A stretch of 64,000 nucleotides of DNA from Aliamphritea ceti (GTDB lineage: Bacteria > Pseudomonadota > Gammaproteobacteria > Pseudomonadales > Balneatricaceae). This document shows positions 50,801 through 58,429 of the stretch, in pieces. Numbering within the stretch: the first letter of the stretch is position 1; the number at the start of each line of letters is the position of its first letter. The stretch spans positions 806,001 through 870,000 of the forward strand of contig NZ_AP025282.1 in NCBI RefSeq assembly GCF_024347215.1, in the 5' to 3' direction. The notes beneath the pieces were generated by a model. The model made no database searches. It had not been told where the DNA came from and worked only from the letters and a program-made list of their open reading frames with translations. Position numbers and translations under genes: made by a program.

Positions 50801-51537
50801 ACACCGGTAATGGTGCTTTGGATGCAGTTTCCCGGCAAAAATATGTGGCTATCATTCTGGATTTAGGTTTGCCGGACATGACCGGGTTTGAGGTATTGAG
50901 ATCCTTGAGTGATCTGCCTCAGGAGGTATTGCCTCAAATTATTGTGCATACCGGTAAAGAGCTGACCAATGATGAATATCTGGAGCTGAGTCAGTACACC
51001 GATAAAATAGTGATTAAATCAGCGCGATCTCCTGAGCGCCTACTTAGTGAAGTGTATCAGTTCGTGAACGATGTTAATTCTGAAGAACATGCTGCGGTCA
51101 GTGCTGTGGTGTCAGCGCCTGTAGAAGGCGACCTGGAAGTTGTTGATGAAGCAGATAAACAGGTAGATCTTCATGGCCGTACCGCTTTGCTGGTTGATGA
51201 TGATATGCGTAATACTTTTGCGCTGGCAAAAATTTTACGTAAGCAAAAAATGACTGTGCATATTGCTCCCAGTGGTCAGAAAGCGCTGGAATTACTTGAT
51301 GATGTTGGTGATATAGAAGTCGTGCTTATGGATATCATGATGCCTGAAATGGATGGCTATGAAACCATAGCCAGAATTCGTAAAAATGATCAGCATATTA
51401 AGTTGCCTATTATCGCCTTAACAGCAAATGCTATGCCTGGTGATAGGGAAAAATGCCTGCAAGCAGGTGCGGACGATTATGTATCTAAACCTGTTGATAT
51501 TCAGGGGTTGATGTCGCGTATGCAGCAGTTGCTATGA
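47890..51537 (+). CDS. Hybrid sensor histidine kinase with GAF and three receiver domains
   Basis: The start at ATG 47890 puts MTIKRLILATFITMLLFSIS first; an upstream GTG at 47839 would add 17 residues. The layout over 1215 residues is: span 1 (about 5-27), periplasmic sensor (28-220), span 2 (about 222-250), HAMP, GAF (about 330-480), coiled coil, HisKA with MSHELRTPLN near 544, HATPase with NLIGNGIKFTNEG near 660, DSGVGI and GGTGLGLSISKEL, then three receivers. These start near 818 (LFLIVEDDS; MDYMLPGMDG), 941 (LLIVEDDA; LDLGLPDMTG) and 1098 (ALLVDDDM; MDIMMPEMDG). No Hpt domain is visible. It overlaps the next gene by four bases. Confidence 0.92.
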   Translation: MTIKRLILATFITMLLFSISLVAVVFLVFNNQKELIQSYDNRYKSYLLADQLRQSSDDLTRFARTYAVTGDERYLKYYHDVLDIRDGKKPRPEAYERIYWDFFAARDVAPRRDGNTESLHNLMEKAGFDKTELAKLAQAEINSNGLVRTEEIAMHAILGQYEDGQGNFTIQAEPDPQLAAQLLHNRDYHLEKERIMRPLDEFFVMLDTRTSGEVASYLGRSDVLLLVLKVMAVALLLLSLGLAWLLVRIVLKPLGGEPVKMNQIANSISSGNLDLSFDDKAVDGSVYHALQLMTENLRETSEASKQRAWLQEGVVSVSEVLRQERDIDVMSEVALRVLARYVDAQAGSMYLWRDDELDDGQGVLERVAVFAHLDIGRENRRYHLKQGLIGQAAAENDIVIVDDVPMGYLTLASGCGQAEPHSIVLVPFSFRSELRGVIELGFLNKIDISVKELLEALREPLGIAFENVTTRNTLSVALKDSQNLSEELQTQQEELRIMNESLRSKSSDLEAQKIALEQSQKDIQAKATELEQTSRYKSEFLANMSHELRTPLNSLLILARSLAGNDEGNLSLDEVESAEVIQDSGKHLLNLINDILDLSKVEAGKMLASDEDIELTRLIRSLNHRFTPMATDKGIGFSITREAGVPENFVSDYVRLEQILTNLIGNGIKFTNEGVVSVRFSLQPKAAGGNWLAIAVSDSGVGIAENQQEKVFMAFQQADGSTTREFGGTGLGLSISKELAHLLDGEIDLQSIPGQGSTFTLRIPERKTVMQVKAALKPKVAATSAALFESADLIQPSLNAVADLGEDDRHCLDEDRPLFLIVEDDSKFARILYQTCHQQGVQALVAGDGETGLMLAKQYPITGIVMDYMLPGMDGDDVISQLRADEATRHIPVHVMSALDNLADLSQRGADSQLVKPVTKEQIVDVLHQMYGASQAQKSRLLIVEDDAAGSLALQRLLKQDQLELELDFVHTGNGALDAVSRQKYVAIILDLGLPDMTGFEVLRSLSDLPQEVLPQIIVHTGKELTNDEYLELSQYTDKIVIKSARSPERLLSEVYQFVNDVNSEEHAAVSAVVSAPVEGDLEVVDEADKQVDLHGRTALLVDDDMRNTFALAKILRKQKMTVHIAPSGQKALELLDDVGDIEVVLMDIMMPEMDGYETIARIRKNDQHIKLPIIALTANAMPGDREKCLQAGADDYVSKPVDIQGLMSRMQQLL

Positions 51538-52430
51538 AGCACTCTGCTGTTTGTAATATGTCAGAACAAGATACTTTTGTTGAAAAAACGATAATGGACG
51601 TGTCGCATCAGTCGCTTGAATTACATGAGTTGGATTTGCTGCTGGAAGCGCTTTATCGCTTTTGTGATTATGATCTGCGCCAATACGGGCGAAGATCTTT
51701 AATGCGATTAATTCAGAATATTCTTGCAGAGTATGGTTTACATCATGTGTCTGATCTAATTCCTATGGTGGCGCATGATATGTCCTTCCGAAGGACCGTC
51801 ATTGACCGTTTAACCGTGAGCTATTCTGTCATGTATCGTGATCCAGAGCTGTTTAAGCGGCTAAGGGATGATGTCTTTCTGTATTTACAAAGTTTTCCAC
51901 GGTTATCAGTCTGGGTTGCCGGTTGTGCAGATGGTGAGGAAGTGTATTCTCTGGCGATCTTGCTGGCCGAAGCCGGCTTACTGGAAAGAACTCAGCTGTA
52001 CGCTACAGATATTAGCCCTAAAGCACTTGAGAATGCCCGCTCCGGTATTTTGCAGCGCCCTCTGGATGATGATGTCATTCAGCGCTATCAGGCTTCAGGC
52101 GGCACTGATGACCTGAAGCGTTACTTTTCTTCTTTCAATGGTCAGCTTCAGATCGATAGTGATATTTTGCAGCGAATAGCTTTTGAAAAACATGATTTGG
52201 TACAGCAGCCCAGCCATGTTTCTGCGCATCTTATTTTATGTCGAAATGTATTTATCTATTTTGACCACAGGCTGAAAAATAAAGTATTGGCGAAGCTGGG
52301 GGATGCCCTGATGGTTAATGGCTTTTTAGCCATAGGTGTAGAAGAAAGTATTAGCTTGTGTGAAGACTATGGCCGGTTCGATATTTTAAGCCGTAAAGCA
52401 GGGCTCTACAGGAAGAAGCTTGGCTACTAA
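51534..52430 (+). CDS. CheR-type protein methyltransferase
   Basis: CheR uses S-adenosylmethionine to methylate glutamates of chemoreceptors. This 298-residue protein has the N-terminal helical domain (about 25-95) and the SAM domain with VWVAGCADGEEVYSLAIL near 123, LYATDISPKALENAR near 157 and LILCRNVFIYFDHRLKNKVL near 235. GCADGEEVYS differs slightly from the usual GCSTGEEPYS. The start overlaps the kinase stop (ATGA), so it acts in that signalling complex, not in a classic che operon. The first 20 residues may be untranslated if the ATG at 51558 is used. Confidence 0.9.
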   Translation: MKHSAVCNMSEQDTFVEKTIMDVSHQSLELHELDLLLEALYRFCDYDLRQYGRRSLMRLIQNILAEYGLHHVSDLIPMVAHDMSFRRTVIDRLTVSYSVMYRDPELFKRLRDDVFLYLQSFPRLSVWVAGCADGEEVYSLAILLAEAGLLERTQLYATDISPKALENARSGILQRPLDDDVIQRYQASGGTDDLKRYFSSFNGQLQIDSDILQRIAFEKHDLVQQPSHVSAHLILCRNVFIYFDHRLKNKVLAKLGDALMVNGFLAIGVEESISLCEDYGRFDILSRKAGLYRKKLGY

Positions 52431-52445
52431 AAATACGTATCAGAT

Positions 52446-52475
52446 AACCGACTGCTGAATGTTCAGCAGTCGGTT
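52446..52475. terminator. Bidirectional terminator between cheR-type gene and fabY
   Basis: AACCGACTGCTGAA (52446-52459) pairs with TTCAGCAGTCGGTT (52462-52475) in a 14-pair stem with a two-base loop. It lies between convergent genes. Confidence 0.9.
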
Positions 52476-52487
52476 TGCCAGATGTGC

Positions 52488-54401
52488 TTAGTTATCACTC
52501 ATATCGTCAAATGGATTATCGATTTTCAGGTCTACCGGATTCGCGTAACCAGGTAACTGAATTTCGCTGTCGGTCATTGTTAAATCTTCACCCGTCAGAA
52601 CGTTGTGATCATAACGGTAAATAGGTTTACTCAGACCTTTGATGGAATGCTCGTCATAGTCTTTAGCGTTGGTCAGTGTCTCGGCAAGCTTGTCCTTGTA
52701 ACGGGACATCGCTTCTTTTCCGTGACGTTTGGTAAGCATTGCTTCAGTGACCTTTGGTGAAAGCATAACCGCGCTGGCATTATTACCACCAAAACCTTTT
52801 GAGTTAAGGATGACCGAGTCCATTCCGTCAGTACCGACCTGCATGTGCTGATTGCTCAGGTGCAGATTAGTGGCGTGAATGTCATCAGCAAACTCAGGTG
52901 TAGTGACGATACCCGGAATAATACCGTGTTCCCAAACCCCCAGGGATAAGTTCAGCTGATCGCCCCCAGCAGTGCCTTGCGAATGCCCCAGATAACACTT
53001 CATCGCTGCTACCTTCCAGGCTGGAATGTTGAATGCTTTGGCTGTTTCGTTGATAACGTGGGATTCAGTTACCCGGTTTTGCGGGGTGCTGGTGCCATGC
53101 GCCTGAACAAAGCTGCGCTGACGGAGGGATTCTTCGCCCAGCATGCTGCTAACCAGAGAGGCCGCTTTACCCATTGTAATGTAGTTGCCGATACCCGGTG
53201 CCGAAATTGATTTCTTATGGCCATCAGCATTCACGAATACTTCTGGAATTGAGCCGTGAATCTGTGCACCCAGTTCCAATGCTAAATCGTCGCTCATCAA
53301 TAATGTGAACTGACAGGATTCAGCAATGGTGAAACCACAGTTATTACCGAACGGGCGACAAGCTTTACGATAATCATCTTTGCTCAGTGCAGATAACTTA
53401 TCGAGGGCTAAAAGTGCTTTGTCTTCAGCCAGCGCACCCATCGCCCGGAAGCCTTCAATTATTTCTGGTGTTACCGGGGCGTCGCTTCCGCCAACCAGTA
53501 CAACTTTACGGCGGCCGCTGCGAATATCGTTCACTGCGCTGCGCAGGTTATACAAATAAGTTGCGCAGGCGCCCAGTGCTCCTCCGGTGACACCAACACT
53601 GCCAAGAATATAGGCATTAATAAAGTCGGCTGGCATTTGTGCGTAGCCCAGCGGCATATTCTTTGATGTAGTACGTTTACCAATAGACGGAAATTTAACC
53701 AGACCACCAAATCCAAGGTCATCCATCTGACCGATGGAGTTACTGGCATATACGCCTATCTGGTCAGGTGCGACACTGTCAGCAATAAGGTCCCAGGGGA
53801 TACCTGCTGAGTTTAACGCGTCAGACGCGCCAAAAACTGTCATTTGGAGATTACGCGGATGGTTGCGTGACTGATACAAGGTGCCTGGTTTGAATCCTGT
53901 CGGCAGCTGGCCAGCAGTGCGTACCTGTGCGCCGCGGGTATCTGGCAGAATTGTACTCAGTTCACCACTAAAGGTTACTTCAACCTGATTCGCATTTAAT
54001 TCTTTAACCTGCCAGTTCTCAGGTATTTGTTGAGGCATCTGACGTTTGCGCAACGTAAAAGTAACGGCTTCAGCACTGCTTAGCTTTGCAGGCTGATTAA
54101 AAACGACATTGTTTACGTCGAAGCAATCATTTTCGATGTGACGAATCAGGGTATTGTCTTTTACCTGATCAGCCAAACTTTCAGCTAACTCTGTTACCGG
54201 GCGCTGTTTACCCTCTGAATCGACATAATGTCCGTTCTCAAAGCCAGCCAGTCCCATAAGTGTTGCCAGATCTAGTAAAGTCTCAGCGCGACTTGTCTCA
54301 TCTAGTTCGTCGAGAATAAGACGACGGTAACCATGGTGAAAGGAACTGCGACCGGCCGGACTGATGCCGCCGAAACCTACAATAACCGGGAGTTGAGACA
54401 A
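52488..54401 (-). CDS. fabY: FabY-type beta-ketoacyl-ACP synthase
   Basis: FabY condenses acetyl-CoA with malonyl-ACP to start fatty acid synthesis in Pseudomonas and relatives, replacing FabH. I choose the TTG at 54401, preceded by CCGAGGAAAG, because the protein then begins LSQLPVIVGFGGISPAGRSS, as known FabY proteins do; it is 637 residues long. The catalytic Cys is in GGALGACATYLYNLRS, and the histidines in AHGTSTPQNRV and YLGHSQGTAGGDQ. FGGNNASAVMLS near the end is the conserved C-terminal loop. A longer ORF to 54464 has no ribosome site. Confidence 0.88.
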   Translation of the reverse strand: MSQLPVIVGFGGISPAGRSSFHHGYRRLILDELDETSRAETLLDLATLMGLAGFENGHYVDSEGKQRPVTELAESLADQVKDNTLIRHIENDCFDVNNVVFNQPAKLSSAEAVTFTLRKRQMPQQIPENWQVKELNANQVEVTFSGELSTILPDTRGAQVRTAGQLPTGFKPGTLYQSRNHPRNLQMTVFGASDALNSAGIPWDLIADSVAPDQIGVYASNSIGQMDDLGFGGLVKFPSIGKRTTSKNMPLGYAQMPADFINAYILGSVGVTGGALGACATYLYNLRSAVNDIRSGRRKVVLVGGSDAPVTPEIIEGFRAMGALAEDKALLALDKLSALSKDDYRKACRPFGNNCGFTIAESCQFTLLMSDDLALELGAQIHGSIPEVFVNADGHKKSISAPGIGNYITMGKAASLVSSMLGEESLRQRSFVQAHGTSTPQNRVTESHVINETAKAFNIPAWKVAAMKCYLGHSQGTAGGDQLNLSLGVWEHGIIPGIVTTPEFADDIHATNLHLSNQHMQVGTDGMDSVILNSKGFGGNNASAVMLSPKVTEAMLTKRHGKEAMSRYKDKLAETLTNAKDYDEHSIKGLSKPIYRYDHNVLTGEDLTMTDSEIQLPGYANPVDLKIDNPFDDMSDN

Positions 54402-54678
54402 GGGACTTTCCTCGGAACAGAATCTTACGAATATATTAACGACCGATTCTATAAGTTGTAACACTGACTGACTAGGGGATAGAGTGGGGAATTTTCATAA
54501 ACTCAGTAAATATTCATATTAGCTGACTATAATTTTCATCATTCCAGTGTAAGTGTGTGTGATTTGTTAATCGCATGGAAGTTTGGGGAGATAGGCGCTG
54601 AATTTTTTGCATCAGTTGTAGTCAGAGCCTGTGGCGTCGCCGGTAGAACCGGCAGTGAAAGAATTTTGAGGTGAATCT

Positions 54679-55332
54679 ATGAAGAAATTAACTGTCCTTG
54701 CCTGTGCGTTGGTACTGTCTGGATGTCAAACCCTGGATCCTTATACGCAAGAGCAGAAAACAGGAAACGCGACTAAAGGTGCGGGCATCGGTGCACTGGC
54801 CGGTGCCGTATTAGGTGCGGCTGTTTCCAGTAAAAAAGACCGTACTAAAGGTGCAATTACCGGGGCACTGGTTGGCGGTGCTGTGGGCGGTGGTGTTGGT
54901 TACTATATGGATCAGCAAGAGATGTTATTACGTCAGGAGCTGGAAGGGACTGGTGTACGGGTTGAGCGGGTCGGTGATGAAATTCGCCTGATCATGCCGG
55001 GGAATATTACCTTTGCTACTGATTCGTATAATGTCGCTCCGGGTTTTAATGGCGTGTTGGGCTCTGTGGGCAAGGTGCTGGTTAAGTTCGATAAAACAAT
55101 CGTGAATGTGGACGGCTTTACTGATAGCACCGGTTCTGCAGAATACAACCAGGAACTTTCAGAGCGTCGGGCAGCTTCGGTTGCTCAGCATCTTGCTAGT
55201 ACCGGTGTTTCAGATCTGCGATTGCAGGCGCGTGGCTACGGTGAACGTTATCCGGTTGCGAGTAATGATACAGCCACAGGACGTTCTCAGAATCGTCGGG
55301 TAGAAGTACAGATTCGTGGTACTCAGCAATAA
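54679..55332 (+). CDS. OmpA-family outer-membrane lipoprotein
   Basis: The 217-residue protein has a lipoprotein signal (ALVLSGC; Cys at residue 16), a Gly-rich zipper segment (about 30-75: GAGIGALAGAVLGAAVSS and GAITGALVGGAVGGGVGYYM) that may insert in the membrane, and an OmpA-like peptidoglycan-binding domain (about 105-215) with VDGFTDSTGSAEYNQELSER and RGYGERYPVASNDT. It resembles YiaD. The TGAGGTG ribosome region precedes the ATG. A bidirectional terminator separates it from flgT. Confidence 0.92.
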   Translation: MKKLTVLACALVLSGCQTLDPYTQEQKTGNATKGAGIGALAGAVLGAAVSSKKDRTKGAITGALVGGAVGGGVGYYMDQQEMLLRQELEGTGVRVERVGDEIRLIMPGNITFATDSYNVAPGFNGVLGSVGKVLVKFDKTIVNVDGFTDSTGSAEYNQELSERRAASVAQHLASTGVSDLRLQARGYGERYPVASNDTATGRSQNRRVEVQIRGTQQ

Positions 55333-55353
55333 GTTTTAAGATTGTAAGTCTGC

Positions 55354-55391
55354 AAATGCCGGGAAGCTTTAATTAGCCCCGGCATTTTTGT
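55354..55391. terminator. Bidirectional terminator between the OmpA-like gene and flgT
   Basis: AAATGCCGGG (55354-55363) pairs with CCCGGCATTT (55378-55387) and is followed by TT on the plus strand and preceded by AAA complement on the other. Confidence 0.85.
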
Positions 55392-55418
55392 ATCTGATTA
55401 TGCATAAACTGTCAGTCG

Positions 55419-56636
55419 TTAATGGGTAATGACTACATCGTCTGGTTGAATATTGTAAGTGCTGCCTTCCTGAGTGAGGCGGCCAACAGCGAAGAAAGGT
55501 TGTACTTCAGTAACTGTAATGCTGCTTTGTGTATTGGTTAGCTGAACGTTCTCGCCTATGCCATTGGTATAGAAGCTGGATTTCCGGTAGACGCTTAGAC
55601 GATCTCCGACGTTAATGCCTGACTGTGAGCCGGCATTAAACCATATGAACGTGCCATCTGTACGGGTGATACTGGCAGCAAAAGGTTTGCACCTAAGCTC
55701 AGTTTGCAGATCATCTGTGATCTGATTAATGAGCATTTGGGTTTGCATTCCATAATCCTGCTTCCAGAAAGCAGCGCTGGCGAAACCAACTTTTGCTTCT
55801 GGCTCCAGATTCCAGCGTCCGGCAACGACGTATTGTTTGCTGAAGAGTAAGGCACCACTGAAGCCGTCATGGATGAAAATATCGACGACCAGATTACGTA
55901 AATGGCGCTTGCTGCGGTAATCCTGGCGGTTATAAAAGTCGACTAAAATGTTGCGTTTAAGCGCGATGGTATCTGGGTCATGCATCGTCATATCACGAAT
56001 GACACCAGATACAACGTATTGCACATCTAATTGCTGGATTTCCTGAAGGACAGTAGTAATAGCACCTGCAGACAGTTGTCGGGATGGTGCTGTCTGGATA
56101 CTAGGGTGCATAGTGAGTAACCCTGCGTTGCGTGCAGTCAGCTGGGTTTTTTCATTGATGTTATTGGTAAGTTGGGCGCTGAATTCAGATTGGATGTTTT
56201 CCAGTGACCCCAGAATAGCCTGTGTTGGTGCTAGTAATGGGAAAGCAGTTACAGCCAGTGACTTCATGTAGCCTTGGCTACGTATTCCGCCACGGCAGTC
56301 TGCTTCGTATTCTACTTCAGCCCGAATTCTTACATGTAAGGTCTGATTACGGATAGCTTCATCAAGAATTTCGATGTCATTGACCTGACCAAGTGTCTTA
56401 ATTTGCATGTTATCAATACTGAGAACACCGTCAGTTACTTTTTGTGTGCTGCTGACAAATACGCTGGCTTGTAGAGCTGCCTGCTGAGATGCATTGCGAA
56501 TGGCGTTTTGTCTGGCGGAGTCTAGATCACCGTCAAAAATCATTGACTGGCCCTGGGCTTCGATAGTGATGGCCGTTGTCAGAGCTGAAAATGATAAAAG
56601 TAATGTGGCACAAATCAGGCGTAACAGATTAAACAT
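55419..56636 (-). CDS. flgT: FlgT, flagellar H-ring protein
   Basis: FlgT forms the H ring around the basal body of polar flagella in Vibrio and relatives and helps stator assembly. The start at ATG 56636 gives a clean signal peptide (MFNLLRLICATLLLSFSALT, then TA) and 405 residues. Domain signatures include SARQNAIRNASQQAALQASV near 35, DVQYVVSGVIRDMTMHDPD near 200 and SQSGINVGDRLSVYRKSSFY near 340. It is divergent from flgO-flgP, the arrangement seen in Vibrio-type loci. Confidence 0.88.
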   Translation of the reverse strand: MFNLLRLICATLLLSFSALTTAITIEAQGQSMIFDGDLDSARQNAIRNASQQAALQASVFVSSTQKVTDGVLSIDNMQIKTLGQVNDIEILDEAIRNQTLHVRIRAEVEYEADCRGGIRSQGYMKSLAVTAFPLLAPTQAILGSLENIQSEFSAQLTNNINEKTQLTARNAGLLTMHPSIQTAPSRQLSAGAITTVLQEIQQLDVQYVVSGVIRDMTMHDPDTIALKRNILVDFYNRQDYRSKRHLRNLVVDIFIHDGFSGALLFSKQYVVAGRWNLEPEAKVGFASAAFWKQDYGMQTQMLINQITDDLQTELRCKPFAASITRTDGTFIWFNAGSQSGINVGDRLSVYRKSSFYTNGIGENVQLTNTQSSITVTEVQPFFAVGRLTQEGSTYNIQPDDVVITH

Positions 56637-56858
56637 AAGCGTCAGGTCACCGATACAATACATATGTGGGTAGAGAATATGCTATTCAGGTGGATAAGAT
56701 AGCATCCTCAGCAGAAAATTATGGTAATTTAGTCTGGAATTAATCCAGATGGTTGCAATGGAGTAAATTTTGAAACTCAGCCCTGTAATTCAGTGCTGTA
56801 GCTACAAGTGTTCTTTTGCAGTTTTCTGAAAGCGTATAATGGCAGATGTGATCAGCTG

Positions 56859-57560
56859 ATGAAATATTTACGACAACTGGGAATTAGTCTTGTTTTTATT
56901 GGGCTTGCTGGCTGTGCGCAGAACCAGTCTCTGACGAAGGTGCAGCTTGAGAGTATTAGCCCGGAAGCCGCCCAAACGCTGCGTGAAACCCAAACGGAAG
57001 CCGTTCAGGCTGAGCGCGAAGCATTGACGCGTGAAGTGATTATGGTTGATGCGGTATCCACTGGTACCGATGCAATGAGTGAGGTGGTTGCTCAGATGGC
57101 GGTTCAGATTGATACCGGACTGGCTAAGAACCGTGTTAAGAAGTTGCCTATCGCTATTTTGCCTTTTAAAAATCTGGATGCAAAAACAACGCCGGCAGGG
57201 CTTGGTGAGCGACTCAGTGAAAACATGATTTTTCAGATGCAGCAGCATGGCTATAATCTGGTGGATTATCGGGCTGTGAGTTTGAATACGACACTTAAGA
57301 ATCCTTTGTCCCGGGATAACCTTTCTTCTATTCGTAACCGTTTCCGGATTCATTATGTTTTGACCGGGACGTATGCGCGCCATCCTGATGGTCTGGTTAT
57401 TAATGCCCGTGTGCTGGATACCACGACCCGCCAAATTATGGCGACAGGTCAGTCACATGTCTCAGTTGCCCGGTTAGAAGGTGAGATCCCCGGATATGAT
57501 CCGCTGGCAAGCGATGCAGCCGGCTTGATTATTGAAAATGGTCAGGGGAGAGCGCAATGA
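56859..57560 (+). CDS. flgO: FlgO, flagellar outer-membrane lipoprotein
   Basis: FlgO is an outer-membrane protein needed for stable polar flagella. ATG 56859 gives the lipoprotein signal MKYLRQLGISLVFIGLAGCA (Cys at 19), so it is preferred over the start at 56808. The FlgO domain covers about 85-225, with KKLPIAILPFKNLDAKT near 93, LGERLSENMIFQMQQHGYNL near 115 and IHYVLTGTYARHPDGLVINA near 163. The total is 233 residues. It overlaps flgP by four bases. Confidence 0.88.
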   Translation: MKYLRQLGISLVFIGLAGCAQNQSLTKVQLESISPEAAQTLRETQTEAVQAEREALTREVIMVDAVSTGTDAMSEVVAQMAVQIDTGLAKNRVKKLPIAILPFKNLDAKTTPAGLGERLSENMIFQMQQHGYNLVDYRAVSLNTTLKNPLSRDNLSSIRNRFRIHYVLTGTYARHPDGLVINARVLDTTTRQIMATGQSHVSVARLEGEIPGYDPLASDAAGLIIENGQGRAQ

Positions 57561-58033
57561 TTGCTTTTGTGGGAAAGCTACAGCGGATTTTATTGGTTGC
57601 TCTGTTTACTGTGTCGTTAGCGGGTTGCGAAACTTTTGTTGAATCTACAAAAGACATTGTTAGTGCGTTGCCGGATTTACCTCCACGGGTTGATGATAAG
57701 CCTTTACCACCTGAATGGGTTCAGGTAACTGGGTACGCACCAATCAGTTTGCAGTCGGGCCTTAATCGACAGCATAAAATTTTAAATGCAATTAAAGCTT
57801 CTAAACTGGATGCATACCGGGAGTTGACAGCCGTCGTTCATGGCCAACATTTGGCGGGTACGACATCTGTGCAGGATATGGTTTTGCAAAGTAATACTTT
57901 TCAGGGAGCCGTGGCAGGTATTATTCGGGGAGCCCGGGTAGTGAAAAGCTATCCTATACAGGATGATGTTTATGCAACCATTCTGGAAGTGGATCTCAAT
58001 CAGTTACAACGCGCCTGGCGTGATAGTCAGTAA
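57557..58033 (+). CDS. flgP: FlgP, flagellar outer-membrane lipoprotein
   Basis: FlgP forms basal discs or outer rings under the flagellar sheath. The 158-residue protein has a lipobox (TVSLAGC; Cys at about 23) and the LPP20-type domain: RQHKILNAIKASKLDAYREL near 71, VHGQHLAGTTSVQDMVLQSN near 93 and GIIRGARVVKSYPIQDDVYA near 120. The ATGA overlap with flgO shows co-translation. A terminator follows. Confidence 0.88.
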   Translation: MIAFVGKLQRILLVALFTVSLAGCETFVESTKDIVSALPDLPPRVDDKPLPPEWVQVTGYAPISLQSGLNRQHKILNAIKASKLDAYRELTAVVHGQHLAGTTSVQDMVLQSNTFQGAVAGIIRGARVVKSYPIQDDVYATILEVDLNQLQRAWRDSQ

Positions 58034-58046
58034 TTTTGATTACTAA

Positions 58047-58078
58047 TAAAAAAGGGCATGATGAGATGCCCTTTTTTT
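58047..58078. terminator. Bidirectional terminator after flgP
   Basis: AAAAAAGGGCAT pairs with ATGCCCTTTTTTT around GATGAG. The symmetric A and T runs serve both flgP and the convergent DUF1244 gene. Confidence 0.92.
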
Positions 58079-58091
58079 GTGTCCTGTGTTG

Positions 58092-58388
58092 TTACTCAGG
58101 CTTTTTTATTTTATCAAATGCAGCGAGTTGTTCAGGCGTTGCTTTCTGTTGGTGGTTGGCTTTCCATTCGGCATAAGGCATGCCGTATACCTGTTCGCAG
58201 GCATCTTCATAGCTGATATCTACGTTCTGTTCGTCGGCTGCTGCTTTATACCATTTAGACAGGCAGTTGCGGCAAAAGCCTGCCAGTATCATCAGATCAA
58301 TATTCTGAACATCTTTGCGGCCGTCCAGATGTTTAACCAGACGACGGAAGGCTGCTGCTTCCAGCTCAGTTTGTTGTTGCTTATCCAT
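58092..58388 (-). CDS. DUF1244 family small protein
   Basis: The 98-residue protein matches the DUF1244 family: AFRRLVKHLDGRKDVQNIDL near 13, AGFCRNCLSKWYKAAADEQN near 36 and VYGMPYAEWKANHQQKATPE near 66. The conserved CRNCLSKWY with two cysteines is the signature. The function is unknown. The gene lies convergent to flgP and 41 bases after glnD, possibly in its transcript. Confidence 0.88.
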   Translation of the reverse strand: MDKQQQTELEAAAFRRLVKHLDGRKDVQNIDLMILAGFCRNCLSKWYKAAADEQNVDISYEDACEQVYGMPYAEWKANHQQKATPEQLAAFDKIKKPE

Positions 58389-58429
58389 GTTTATTCCTTA
58401 CTTCGGCCTGCAGTGTCGGGCAGGCAGGG

